DNA of 64,000 nucleotides from Bordetella parapertussis (GTDB lineage Bacteria; Pseudomonadota; Gammaproteobacteria; Burkholderiales; JACQAP01), in the NCBI GenBank assembly GCA_945900965.1, contig CAMDKM010000001.1, positions 1-64,000 on the forward strand, in the 5' to 3' direction. A program made the position numbers and the translations under genes. The stretch's first letter is position 1. Each line of letters opens with the position of its first letter. The notes under the pieces were generated by a model. That model saw only the letters and a program-made list of their open reading frames with translations. It searched no databases and was not told the DNA's origin. Shown here piece by piece: positions 30,199 through 39,802 of the stretch.

Positions 30199-31884
30199 TC
30201 AGAAGAATTCCAGCGCCGCGCGCAAAGTGAGTGCCCGTTCCCTTCCCACATTCATGCCGTTCACGGCGACCGGAGTATCGAAATTGGTCTGAATCACGTT
30301 GAGAAAAATGGCCGCATAGGGATCAGGCATCCATTTCAGTCCCAGCGTAATAGCGGTGGCCTTGTTTGTAAGGCTGGTTACCTTGGGGTTGGGTCCGCTG
30401 CTCGACGCCGGACGTCCGGTATTGATCGGATTGCTATTGGAAAAGTCGCTGGCATCGACATAGCTGTAGCGCAGACCCATTTGCACAGCGCCCCAGCCGC
30501 CAGAACCAAAATTTTGCTTGGGGCGGATGCGCCCAAACGCGCCGTTGACGTAGGCATCGGAGAAACTCTCTCCGGTCACCAGCCAGTTGGCCGACAGGTA
30601 CCCCGCCTTGATGTCTCGGGAAAATGTCGTTCCAGTGGCGTTCTCCTTGACTTGATAGTTCGCCACGTGGTGCTCGGTTTGAAACTTGAATTCGCGCCAG
30701 GCCAGCGCAAATTCCCCGCCCATGATCGTGCGGGTAATTTCGTCGCTCATTAAAGGAGCAAGGGAATTGAATTCCTCGGGCGCAAAAAAAGTCAGGCCGC
30801 GCGCCTCGGTGATAAAGGATGGGGCGAGATAGCCGTTGCTGGTCGCCGATCCGGTTGCGTTCGCCACATTGGCCGTGCGCCAGTCGCCCCCGACATGAAT
30901 CACCGATTCGGCATTCTCGATCCAGGGCGCGGCGTTGGCGGCAAGACGAAAAATCAGGTCCTTGTTGTCGGCGCTTGCATCAGCCGCGGTTCTTTGCAGC
31001 TCGTCGGTATTGTTCGCCGTGCCGTTCATGAACGACATGCCGTAATAGGCACCCATAAATGGCGTGCCGTGGACCATGACTCCCCGATCGTAGGCAAAAT
31101 TCTGCAATAGCTGAGCATGAAAGGCGCGCTCCATGAAATCCAGATGCCAGGGAGAAGTCATATTCTCCAGACTGTACTGGGGCTTGAACTGACCGAGACG
31201 AACCTTCGTCGCGGCGTAGGGAGCATACTCGACATACCCCTGCTGCAGATTGGCGTTTTGCGCTGTCCCGCCACCTCCTGAGCCGAAGGCAAACTCACCC
31301 TCGGTAAAGACTGAAACCCTGTTGGGCAAATTGAATCCGATGCCCAGACGGGCACGGCGAATGGCGAAAGTGTCCACCAGTGCCGCATCAGCGGAAAATT
31401 TCCTGTAGTCGGCCTGAAAGCGAGCCGTCAGGCGCAGCCCCCACTGGCCGCTGGGATCTTCGATCTGCACCCCATTGTCCAGCTTGGCTTCCGGAATGAC
31501 ATACCCGTCGCGCGCCGCTGAAGTCACAACTTCCTTCGCCTGTGGAACGGGAGTCACGGCGGGCGTGCCTATGGGCCCGGCTCTGGTGGATTGCGGAACG
31601 GGTGTCACACGAGGCGCGGGTTTGGGCGCAGCTTCTTTGGCTTGCGGAGCGGGCGTCACGACAGGCGCCGTTTTCGGCACCGTCTGTTTTACCTGCGGCA
31701 TGAGAATGATGCCCCGCACCGGCCTTGGCGCCGCCACCTTTGTCTGCGCCGCCACCGGCCCGGCACTCATCCACAGAACGGCGGTCACGAAGGCCACAAT
31801 TTTTTGTTTTTCGCGGCTCATTTTCCTACGAGTATTTGGCTCGAAAACGTTCACAGCTTCCTTTTGCCTGCCTGATGTATCCAC
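30199..31884 (-). CDS. phosphate-selective porin O/P family protein (paralogue 2) with Pro/Ala-rich N-terminal linker
   Basis: GQWGLRLTARFQADYRKFSADAALVDTFAIRRARLGIGFNLPNRVSVFTEGEF; linker with repeated VTPVPQ/VTPAPQ; true start may be internal (MSREKQK). Confidence 0.83.
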   Translation of the reverse strand: MDTSGRQKEAVNVFEPNTRRKMSREKQKIVAFVTAVLWMSAGPVAAQTKVAAPRPVRGIILMPQVKQTVPKTAPVVTPAPQAKEAAPKPAPRVTPVPQSTRAGPIGTPAVTPVPQAKEVVTSAARDGYVIPEAKLDNGVQIEDPSGQWGLRLTARFQADYRKFSADAALVDTFAIRRARLGIGFNLPNRVSVFTEGEFAFGSGGGGTAQNANLQQGYVEYAPYAATKVRLGQFKPQYSLENMTSPWHLDFMERAFHAQLLQNFAYDRGVMVHGTPFMGAYYGMSFMNGTANNTDELQRTAADASADNKDLIFRLAANAAPWIENAESVIHVGGDWRTANVANATGSATSNGYLAPSFITEARGLTFFAPEEFNSLAPLMSDEITRTIMGGEFALAWREFKFQTEHHVANYQVKENATGTTFSRDIKAGYLSANWLVTGESFSDAYVNGAFGRIRPKQNFGSGGWGAVQMGLRYSYVDASDFSNSNPINTGRPASSSGPNPKVTSLTNKATAITLGLKWMPDPYAAIFLNVIQTNFDTPVAVNGMNVGRERALTLRAALEFF

Positions 31885-31979
31885 CCCCGGCAGGTGCCAA
31901 GGGCAGGATCGACGGGCGGAAAGATTTCTTCTGGCGAACGCCGGTTGCCACCCACGCGGGGCAACCGGTCCGCTCCCTA

Positions 31980-32801
31980 CTATCGAGTGCTCGTGCGCGC
32001 AACCTTCTCGCCGGTCTGGATGTTGCGGCCATTAAGCGGCTGCACCGGTTTTGCGTTGTGGCCAAGCAACTTGACGAATTGCTTGACGTTTTGTGCCGAA
32101 ATCTCGATCGGCTGGGCAAGCACGAACCATTGCACGCCCTCGGAACATGGCGGGGTGGTCAGCGACCCGTTATCGGTGTAGAGATCGGTGCCCGTGGGCA
32201 GCAAGGCATTCAGGTCGAAATCGACGTCCTGCACATGAAATTCCCTGTTTATCTTCTTCGGCAGGTTATTCCAGATGGATTGCAGCGCCGCGCTGCTGGT
32301 TCCGGTTTGCAGAAAAATGCCCAACACGCCCAACTTGCCTTCGACGTCCTTGTGAACCAGATGAACTTCCATCGGGTAAGGTTTTCCGTTGACCGTGTGT
32401 TCACTCGGCGTGTGGAAGTGGAATTGGAGGAACTCGAAGCGCTTGCCGCCGGCCGTCATGAAGTTGCCGGGCGCGACATTGACTTGAATGGTGTGGCCAT
32501 CGTTGACAATCTTGAGCGGCACGCTACCGTACTCGGTGGCCGGCGTACCGGTTGTACCTGACGCCTGAGCCAAAGTTGTGCCTGCCAGATCCACCGGAGT
32601 TTGCATTTTACCGATTTTGCAGGTCTGGAACTCCGGATTCAATTCACCCCAGTTGGCCGGGCCTTGCTTGCCCTGGTAAGCCCAATGCGAGGCGTGCCCC
32701 CCCGACTTCTCGCCTGCGATCGCCGGTAACGCCAGTCCGCAAGCCAGCAGGGACAGCGATGCGATAGTTGCGGTATTGATGTTCATGTGCTGTTCCTTCA
32801 T
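31980..32801 (-). CDS. alpha-class carbonic anhydrase
   Basis: HWAYQGKQGPANWGELNPEFQTCKIGKMQTPVDL, QFHFHTPSEHTVNGKPYPMEVHLVHKD. Confidence 0.93.
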   Translation of the reverse strand: MKEQHMNINTATIASLSLLACGLALPAIAGEKSGGHASHWAYQGKQGPANWGELNPEFQTCKIGKMQTPVDLAGTTLAQASGTTGTPATEYGSVPLKIVNDGHTIQVNVAPGNFMTAGGKRFEFLQFHFHTPSEHTVNGKPYPMEVHLVHKDVEGKLGVLGIFLQTGTSSAALQSIWNNLPKKINREFHVQDVDFDLNALLPTGTDLYTDNGSLTTPPCSEGVQWFVLAQPIEISAQNVKQFVKLLGHNAKPVQPLNGRNIQTGEKVARTSTR

Positions 32802-32882
32802 GCTCGTTGATAGGTTCTACTCTATAAAACTTCTTTCAGTGAGTCCCGGGTGCTACGCAAGAACTGTTTCGCAAAGATCGGT

Positions 32883-34178
32883 TCACGCGGCCCGAGGCAA
32901 GGACTTGCGGACCCACTCTATGCCCTGACGTAATTCGTCGGTGTTCTGAAAGCGTTCGTCCGGGTCCTTGGCAAGCAGACCTTCGATCAGAGGTTGAAAC
33001 GCGCTGAGTTTTTCCGGCAGTTTCGGAATCGGCGCGTTGATATGCATGCCCAGCAGCGAGATGCGGCTGTCCGACTGGAACGGCGGATAGCCGGTCAAGA
33101 TCTGGTACAGAACGACGCCCAGGCTGTAAAGATCGCAGCGGGCATCCGGCGTTCTTCCCTCAATCTGCTCGGGGCTGACATACAGCGGCGTACCGATAAT
33201 GGCCTGATCGCGCGTGATGCGGGTATTGCGCGTGTTGTCGGCGGCCACGCCGAAATCGGTCACCACCAGCAAATTCTGATCGCGCAGCAGCACATTGCCG
33301 GGCTTGATGTCCCGATGCACTATGCCGATATTGTGGGCGGCGCTCAATCCATCGGCGACCTGGTCCAGGTAATTGAGAGCCACCAGCGGTTCGATGCCGC
33401 CCGGGCGCAGCCGTGCCTTGAGATCGCCGAGCGGACAGAATTCCATGGCGATATAGGCAAAATCGTTGGCGAATCCGCGCTCGAGAATCTGGATGAGGTG
33501 CGGATGATTGAGATTGGCCAGGGTGGCATACTCGCGCATGAAGCGCGACAGAAATTCCGGGTCAGGGTCGCCTTGCATGCTCAGTACCTTGAGAGCGATG
33601 CGCGAATCGTTCGATGTCTGCAATGCAGTATAGACGGCCGACTGGCCGCCGCGCGCCAGCAATTTTTCTATTTTGTACCCGGGAATGCGTACCGCACTGC
33701 CGGACTCGGTCAATGCGGAATTCGGCGCCCGCCCGCTGTTCGCATTTTTGGCGCCCGCCTTGACCTCACTCGATATCGAGTCTGGCACTTCATCGGCGAG
33801 TTCGTCCCGATACATGACCAGCAGATCGCCCAGTGCTTGCAGACCCGCGTCGTCGGTCGGCAAACAGGCGGCTGCGCCCAGATCGATGGCGGTATCGCGC
33901 ACCATGGCATGAGCCCGGCTGGCGAGCAGTATCACCCGGGCGCCGGCGCTGTCGGACATGATTCCGCGCAACCAGGCCAGCCCGCTTTCGCTTGGCAGGC
34001 CCAGGTCATGGGCCAGGAATACAACGTCGTAATCGCTCCACGGAAAATCGGGACCGGGTCGGCCTTTGGCAGGATCACGCACATCGAGGGATGCGGAAGG
34101 CGATACGTCATGTACCACCTTGCGTACCTGCTCCAGCAGGCTGGAACGCGGACCGACGAAAATCATTTTTGCGAGCAT
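32883..34178 (-). CDS. receiver-like domain fused to Hanks-type Ser/Thr protein kinase (paralogue 2)
   Basis: MLAKMIFVGPRSSLLEQV...YDVVFLAHDLGLPSESGLAWLRGI; HRDIKPGNVLL, TDFGVA, GTPLYVSPEQIEGRTPDARCDLYSLG. Confidence 0.88.
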   Translation of the reverse strand: MLAKMIFVGPRSSLLEQVRKVVHDVSPSASLDVRDPAKGRPGPDFPWSDYDVVFLAHDLGLPSESGLAWLRGIMSDSAGARVILLASRAHAMVRDTAIDLGAAACLPTDDAGLQALGDLLVMYRDELADEVPDSISSEVKAGAKNANSGRAPNSALTESGSAVRIPGYKIEKLLARGGQSAVYTALQTSNDSRIALKVLSMQGDPDPEFLSRFMREYATLANLNHPHLIQILERGFANDFAYIAMEFCPLGDLKARLRPGGIEPLVALNYLDQVADGLSAAHNIGIVHRDIKPGNVLLRDQNLLVVTDFGVAADNTRNTRITRDQAIIGTPLYVSPEQIEGRTPDARCDLYSLGVVLYQILTGYPPFQSDSRISLLGMHINAPIPKLPEKLSAFQPLIEGLLAKDPDERFQNTDELRQGIEWVRKSLPRAA

Positions 34179-34188
34179 GAGGGCTTCC

Positions 34189-34776
34189 TCATGCGGCGCC
34201 CATCGCCAGTTCAGGCGCGACGGCATACAAGTTGGATAAATTCAGGATCGGCACCGCACCGTGGTCCGGATGATCCAGGCAGGAAATAGCCCAGGCCGAC
34301 AAGGCGTGCAGCCGGGACGGCATTTCGCAGGCATCGCTGTCGCTGGTTTCGAGACGCTGCGGTACGTCGTGCAAGGCCAGCGCACCCAACCCTATAGTGC
34401 CTTTGCGCGCGCCGCGAAATGCCACGATGCCAATGACAGAAATCGGGGTCGATGGTCCGGACTCGCTTTTGTCCAGCAAAGCGCTTAGATCGATCACCGG
34501 CAGAATGCGCTCCTGCCACGCCATCGCATGGCGAGCATGGGCGGGCGCCCGGGGGATAGGTTGGAGTTTGGGCAACTCTGCCAGAATGTGAACCAATTCC
34601 CGTTCACCAACCGCCACCAGGCGCCCCGCGCCAAGGCTAAGCAGCCAGCCTTTTGGCGATGCCGCGACACATGTCGCGGCAGCAAGGCTGCCGGCACGAG
34701 CCGAATCCTCACGCAGGGATTGCAACATCGACAACTCCTGTTCTTGTAATGTCAAGATCGCCGCCGGAATAGCCAA
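34189..34776 (-). CDS. CheW-like protein
   Basis: LLSLGAGRLVAVGERELVHILAELPKL...WQERILPVIDLSALLDKS; likely start at internal Met (34728). Confidence 0.65.
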   Translation of the reverse strand: MAIPAAILTLQEQELSMLQSLREDSARAGSLAAATCVAASPKGWLLSLGAGRLVAVGERELVHILAELPKLQPIPRAPAHARHAMAWQERILPVIDLSALLDKSESGPSTPISVIGIVAFRGARKGTIGLGALALHDVPQRLETSDSDACEMPSRLHALSAWAISCLDHPDHGAVPILNLSNLYAVAPELAMGAA

Positions 34777-35212
34777 AGCCGGCCAGCAGCCGTGCGCTCG
34801 ATGTCACGCACACGATGCGCCCGGCGTGTAATCCCAGTTCGCCGAGCACCGCCGAAGAGGCGGGCATACATTCCGGCAGCGGCATGCGTTTAACGTCAGG
34901 GGCGAGGAGGGAGCCGACACTCGTGCAGACCAGCCCGAAGAACTGGTTCCCCGCCAGGAGCATTGCGCAACATCGCCGCTTGGGCAGCAATTGCGCCAGC
35001 GGCTCCAGATCGTCGGAGGGACAAAACACCGGCCACAGCCCGGTGCGCAGGCGAATCTTGCCCGCCGCGCCGCCCGCGGCCAAACGCGTATCCACGTCCA
35101 GCACCGGCTCGACGCCGTGCAAATCCTGCTGGGGCAGCAGCAGGGCCACCTCGTCGAGTTCGATCAGCGCAAAGCGCTGCCGCGACTCAGGCGTAGGTTC
35201 CGGTGCGCGCAT
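34709..35212 (-). CDS. CheW-like protein
   Basis: FALIELDEVALLLPQQDLHGVEPVLDVD...WPVFCPSDDLEPL...CAMLLAGNQFFGLVC; operon context. Confidence 0.6.
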   Translation of the reverse strand: MRAPEPTPESRQRFALIELDEVALLLPQQDLHGVEPVLDVDTRLAAGGAAGKIRLRTGLWPVFCPSDDLEPLAQLLPKRRCCAMLLAGNQFFGLVCTSVGSLLAPDVKRMPLPECMPASSAVLGELGLHAGRIVCVTSSARLLAGFGYSGGDLDITRTGVVDVAIPA

Positions 35213-38200
35213 GTTCGATCTCCGTCTCGCCAGCCAGCAGTTCGCGCACCTTCGCGAGCAGGCTGTCCTCGGAATAAGGTTTATTCATATAGGCATTCAC
35301 GCCGGCCGCCATCGCCTGTTCCTTGTGCTTGGCGGTGCTGCGCGAGGTGATCATGATCACCGGCACCTTGGCCGAGGCCAGCGTGGCGCGCAGATGGGCG
35401 GTGAGTTCGATGCCGTTCATGCGCGGCATCTCCATATCGGCGATGACCAGATCGGGCAAGCGCCCGGCGGCGATCTGCGCGGCTTCCACGCCGTCGCGGG
35501 CGCTGCGCACCTCATAGCCGCAATCCTGAATGAATTGCGCCAGCGCGCGCCGCGCGCTCAAGGAATCATCCACCACCAGCACACACTTGCGTCCCGTCGT
35601 AACGGCGTCCAAGCCGCCGCGCCCGGCGACGGTCGTTGTGATGCTGCCCGAGCCATGAGTGTCGTCGCCCAGCAGATCGGGCAGGTCCAGCACCGGCGAG
35701 ACCTTGCCGTCGCCCAGAATGGTGGCACCGATCACCCCGCGCACTTTGGGAAAATAGGCGCCCAAGCTCTTCACCACCATGTCGCGGCTGCCCAGCACCG
35801 CGTCCACTTGTACCGCCACAGTCATTCTGGCGGTTTTGGCCAGGATCACGGGCCGGGTGCCGCGCTCTCCGCTTCGGCGATTCACCACCGTGCCCAGCGC
35901 CTCCTCGATAGTGCGCATCGGGTAGAAATTGTCGCCCAGGCGGAACACCGTTTCGCTTCCCATGCGCTGAGTGCTGCCGTCGGTCGGATGCACGATCTGC
36001 TCGATCCCGCGGCTGGCCAAGGCCAATATTTCGGCGCCGGCCCGGATCAGCAGCGCGTGGCTGGAAATCAAATTGAAGGGCAGACGGAATTCGAAGGTGC
36101 AACCAAGTCCCGCCCGGCTGCCAATTTGCAGGGTGCCACCCAACTCGGTGACGCCGGTCTGCACCGCATCCAGCCCGATGCCGCGGCCGGATACCTGGGT
36201 AGCCTGGGCGCGGGTGGAAAAATTAGGCCTCAGGATAAGTTGCTTGAGTAATTCCTCGGGGGCGTCGTCGGAAGCGGAGATAACTCCGCGTTCGATGGCA
36301 GCACGGCGGATCGAATCGAAATCCAGCCCCGCGCCATCGTCTCGGCAGCGCACTAGAATATTGTTGCCGTCGCGGGAGAATTCCAGCCAGACGTTGCCCA
36401 CCGCCTTTTTGCCCGCGGCGGTACGCACCGCCTCGGCTTCGATCCCGTGGTCAATGGCATTGCGCAACAAGTGCATCAGCGGATCGGCGATCTTGTTGAG
36501 TACATCACTGTCCATCGGCGTGTCGCCGCCGGCCAGATGCAGATCGACAACCTTCTCCACCATACGGCAGGCCTGACGGACGCTACGCTGCAAGCGCGGG
36601 AATATCGTTTTGACCTCGACCATGCGGGTGCGCATGACCAGATCCTGCGTATCACGGTTGTGGCCCTCCTGGGTGATCAGCAATTCGTCCACGCCGCTGA
36701 TGTGGCCGATCACCCCGCGCCCTAGTTCGCGCGCGTCGGTGGCCGCTTCGGCTAGACGCCGGGCGCAACTGTGCAATTCGTTGTACTGGTCCATCTCCAA
36801 GGCGTCGAACCCGGCGTCCTTGCTGCGGGTCTGACGCGAACTGAAGTCCTTGACGTCGATCATTTCTTCGAGTTCGGCGCCGAGTTGGTGCAAGAGATCG
36901 AACTGCGCCTGCATCGCACGTAGGTCGGCGAGCGCGCGCTGCGCGCCATCGCGCAATTGTCCAGTCAAAATAATGTTCTCGCCGGTGCCAGCCAGCAATT
37001 GATCGATCAGGGACGCCGCTACCCGCAGCGAGGCACCCGCGTCGGCCTCCGGCTGCCCGTCCTTGCCCGCTGCCGCCTTCGCGCCCGCCACCGGCGCCTC
37101 TTCGCCGGCTGCTTTCTCTTCTGTCCTCTGAACCCTGTCCTCAGTCCTCAGTCCTCGGTCCTCTGTTGTCAGTCCTCTGTCCTCTGTCTTCGGCAACCCT
37201 TGGGTATCAATGCGATTGGCCCAGTCCAGCACTTCCTGCAGAACGGCGCGCGCATCGTCCGGCGCCGGGCCCATACCGAGCAGGAATTCGGTCATTGCCT
37301 GCAGGCAATCCGACGCATTGATCAATGAATTCGCCAATGCCGGGGCGGGCAACATACCCTCCTTGGCCAGTGCCAGCAGAATGTCCTCGAGGTTATGGGT
37401 GAGAGAAGCCAGGCCGCGGATGCCAACAGTATTGCCCGAGCCCTTGATGGTATGAGCGATGCGCTGGGCAAGATTGATATCGTCGATATCGCCCCCGCGC
37501 GCCAGCCGCTCGATGGCGGCCGAGAAGGCTTCGCTTTGACCAGGCAGCTCCTGGAGCATGCCGTGGAGCAAGTCTTTGTTCACGTCCTCCGGAATTTCCA
37601 GTGACACGTCTTCCTGGCTTGCCGTCTGCTCGCGCGAGGTGATGCCGTCTTCGAGCATCGAGAAGTCCGGGTGGCGCAAGGATTGCGAAAGCACCCGCGC
37701 CGCAGCCTGCGGCACCGGCAGTGGCCAGCCCGTGAAAACCAGCCAATTCACCAGTCGCGCGGATCTTTCGGCGGTCAAGGGCGCGTCGAGATAATCGCGC
37801 ACGTGCACGCCGAATTCGACCAGCAACTCGGCTTGTTCCTCGGTCAGGAAATTGCCTTCGCCAGCGACCGCGCGAATATTGTTCGCGGCGTATTCGAACA
37901 CCGTCCCCAGACCCGCGAAGCCCACCGAGCCGGCCGCCCCCCCGAAGCGCGCAAGGATCTCGATGCACGCTTCGCGCGCCTCGGCCACAATTTCCGCATC
38001 CATGCCGTCACTTCGCGACAGTCCGCTGAAGGCGGCGATGGTGGCATGGATTTCCGGCAGTTCGGCTTGCAGTACTTCGATGATCTGCATTGCACCGGTG
38101 GACAATACCGGACTGGCCATTTCGTCCTCGACCAGCAGATCGTCGGCAGCGATGGGCGCCGAGTCCAGATCGTCCAGAGAAAATTCATCCGGCAGTTCCA

Positions 38201-39758
38201 ATTCGCCAAGTGCAGTGGCAGGTTCTTCGGCCATCAGCAAGTCATTCATTGCAGGCGCGGCGTCCACGGGCTCATTCCCGCCGGACCCTATGCCCACCGC
38301 ATGGGCGACTTTATTGACCAATCCCGAAAGCCCATTCAGAAAGCCGCCGGAATTTCCCTCGACCACCTTGTCAGGCATGAACAATTCATCCGGGTTGGCC
38401 GCTAGCGATGCGCTCGGCTCCTGGGCGACCAGGTCATCCAGCCTCATCGACTCCGCACTCTCGGGCACTGGCTCGTCGAAGAGGCTGTCATTCGGCACCG
38501 GCAATGCCATATCGTCAAATGCCAGCTCATCGGCCTTGCCCGGGACTTCCGCCACGCTAGGCTCGGGCATCGCGTCGAATGAAAACTCCGGCACCGCCGC
38601 CGAAGACGGTGCCTCGGCCTGAACCGGCTCGGGGCCATCGAATAAATCGATGTTGTCCAGAGATACAACAGCATCCGCTGGCGAAGACGGCGAATCATTT
38701 GCGAAAAGATCGAGATCAGATGCCTTCACCGGCACATCCAGAGCCAAATCGTCCACCGCCTGCGCCAGATCGGGCAGCGCGACTTCCACGCTGGTGCGTG
38801 CCAAGTCTTGCCATGGCGCATCCGCAACCACCTCTGGCGCCGCCGTTACGGAACGAGCGACGTGCGATTCCAAGGAGGCCGTTTCGGGTATTGGTACGGA
38901 TGCTCTGTCTTCTGTCCTCTGTCCTCTGTCCTCTGTCCTCTGAACCCTCTCCTCTGTCCTCTGTCCTCTGTCCTCTGGGCGCGTCGAACTGGTGGACTGC
39001 CACGCCAGCGCCGGAATTTCCGGCACAGGCAACGGTGCCGTGGTGTCATGCGATATGTCTTGAGTGGAACGGCCGCCTGCCGAAAAATTCGGCAGCACTT
39101 GCGGCGCAACAAGATGGTCGGTTTCGGTCGTGTCGGCGGCAAACGATTCGACTGTCAGTGGGGACGCGCGATCGTCGAAATTGTTAAACGAAGTATCCCC
39201 GCCGGCCCGCGCCAGTTCGACAAATTGTCTTGCCGACATCAAAATTTCCATGGTATCGGCATGCATCAGTTCGCGCGGCACAATGCGCGGCGTGCGCGCT
39301 GGCGCCAGGTGCCGGACATCGGACCGCAATGCCGCATCGATTTCATCGAGATCGCTGTCCAGGAATGGCAAAGCATGCAGGGCGCTAATCAGCGCCTCGG
39401 TTGCGTCGAATTCGCGCCCCACACACGCCGCCATCAACTCCGGCAGAGGCGCCAGCAAATCGCGTAATTCCTCGTTCACGCCTTCTCCGCCGGATCGCAC
39501 CAGGGACGCAATCCGCCGCCACGCCCCAAGCACCGCTCCGCCCAAACCCTCGCCTCCCGAGGAATGCAGGCCGGCAAACGAGCGTTCCAACAAGCGCCAC
39601 GCCTGGCTCACGCCATTCAGGCCTTCGACCTTCGCGGCTATGGCCAGTTGCCCGGCAAGCGTCTGAAATTCCCGGGCTCGTTCCCTGCCACCGACGTCGA
39701 AATCGGCATCCGACACCAGTGCGCGCGAGAAACCTTCCAGTGCATGAAGAAATGACAT
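35187..39758 (-). CDS. ChpA/PilL-type hybrid chemosensory histidine kinase (HPt-HATPase-CheW-REC)
   Basis: HPt IAHTIKGSGNTVGIRGLASLTHNLED; HATPase HLLRNAIDHGIEAEAV...GRGIGLDAV; CheW-like; C-terminal REC CVLVVDDSLSARRALAQF...VIADMEMPRMNGIELTAHLR; start MSFLHALEGF at 39758. Confidence 0.92.
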   Translation of the reverse strand: MSFLHALEGFSRALVSDADFDVGGRERAREFQTLAGQLAIAAKVEGLNGVSQAWRLLERSFAGLHSSGGEGLGGAVLGAWRRIASLVRSGGEGVNEELRDLLAPLPELMAACVGREFDATEALISALHALPFLDSDLDEIDAALRSDVRHLAPARTPRIVPRELMHADTMEILMSARQFVELARAGGDTSFNNFDDRASPLTVESFAADTTETDHLVAPQVLPNFSAGGRSTQDISHDTTAPLPVPEIPALAWQSTSSTRPEDRGQRTEERVQRTEDRGQRTEDRASVPIPETASLESHVARSVTAAPEVVADAPWQDLARTSVEVALPDLAQAVDDLALDVPVKASDLDLFANDSPSSPADAVVSLDNIDLFDGPEPVQAEAPSSAAVPEFSFDAMPEPSVAEVPGKADELAFDDMALPVPNDSLFDEPVPESAESMRLDDLVAQEPSASLAANPDELFMPDKVVEGNSGGFLNGLSGLVNKVAHAVGIGSGGNEPVDAAPAMNDLLMAEEPATALGELELPDEFSLDDLDSAPIAADDLLVEDEMASPVLSTGAMQIIEVLQAELPEIHATIAAFSGLSRSDGMDAEIVAEAREACIEILARFGGAAGSVGFAGLGTVFEYAANNIRAVAGEGNFLTEEQAELLVEFGVHVRDYLDAPLTAERSARLVNWLVFTGWPLPVPQAAARVLSQSLRHPDFSMLEDGITSREQTASQEDVSLEIPEDVNKDLLHGMLQELPGQSEAFSAAIERLARGGDIDDINLAQRIAHTIKGSGNTVGIRGLASLTHNLEDILLALAKEGMLPAPALANSLINASDCLQAMTEFLLGMGPAPDDARAVLQEVLDWANRIDTQGLPKTEDRGLTTEDRGLRTEDRVQRTEEKAAGEEAPVAGAKAAAGKDGQPEADAGASLRVAASLIDQLLAGTGENIILTGQLRDGAQRALADLRAMQAQFDLLHQLGAELEEMIDVKDFSSRQTRSKDAGFDALEMDQYNELHSCARRLAEAATDARELGRGVIGHISGVDELLITQEGHNRDTQDLVMRTRMVEVKTIFPRLQRSVRQACRMVEKVVDLHLAGGDTPMDSDVLNKIADPLMHLLRNAIDHGIEAEAVRTAAGKKAVGNVWLEFSRDGNNILVRCRDDGAGLDFDSIRRAAIERGVISASDDAPEELLKQLILRPNFSTRAQATQVSGRGIGLDAVQTGVTELGGTLQIGSRAGLGCTFEFRLPFNLISSHALLIRAGAEILALASRGIEQIVHPTDGSTQRMGSETVFRLGDNFYPMRTIEEALGTVVNRRSGERGTRPVILAKTARMTVAVQVDAVLGSRDMVVKSLGAYFPKVRGVIGATILGDGKVSPVLDLPDLLGDDTHGSGSITTTVAGRGGLDAVTTGRKCVLVVDDSLSARRALAQFIQDCGYEVRSARDGVEAAQIAAGRLPDLVIADMEMPRMNGIELTAHLRATLASAKVPVIMITSRSTAKHKEQAMAAGVNAYMNKPYSEDSLLAKVRELLAGETEIEHARTGTYA
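37119..37195 (+). repeat. heptameric repeat tract (CTCTGTC-like), about 11 degenerate units, in frame within chpA-like gene
   Basis: ttctgtc ctctgaa ccctgtc ctcagtc ctcagtc ctcggtc ctctgtt gtcagtc ctctgtc ctctgtc ttcggca; antisense codes TEDRGLTTEDRGLRTEDRVQRTEEK. Confidence 0.9.
38903..38979 (+). repeat. heptameric repeat tract (CTCTGTC), about 11 units, in frame within chpA-like gene
   Basis: ctctgtc ttctgtc ctctgtc x3 ctctgaa ccctctc ctctgtc x3 ctctggg; antisense codes RPEDRGQRTEERVQRTEDRGQRTEDRAS. Confidence 0.93.
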
Positions 39759-39782
39759 GGTTCCGACCTTTAGTGACCTGTC

Positions 39783-39802
39783 ATTCCCACGCAGGCGGGA
39801 AT
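39783..39802. repeat. dRS3-like palindromic repeat ATTCCC-N8-GGGAAT
   Basis: attccc acgcaggc gggaat just upstream of the chpA-like start. Confidence 0.7.

Noticed and set aside
34815-36251. Long plus-strand ORF (478 aa)
   Set aside because: Antisense shadow of the chpA-like and CheW-like genes; His/Gln/Arg-rich composition typical of GC-rich shadows.
37119-38979. Tandem repeats in the chpA-like gene as a CRISPR-like array
   Set aside because: Units are 7 nt with no spacers and lie inside a coding frame; not CRISPR.
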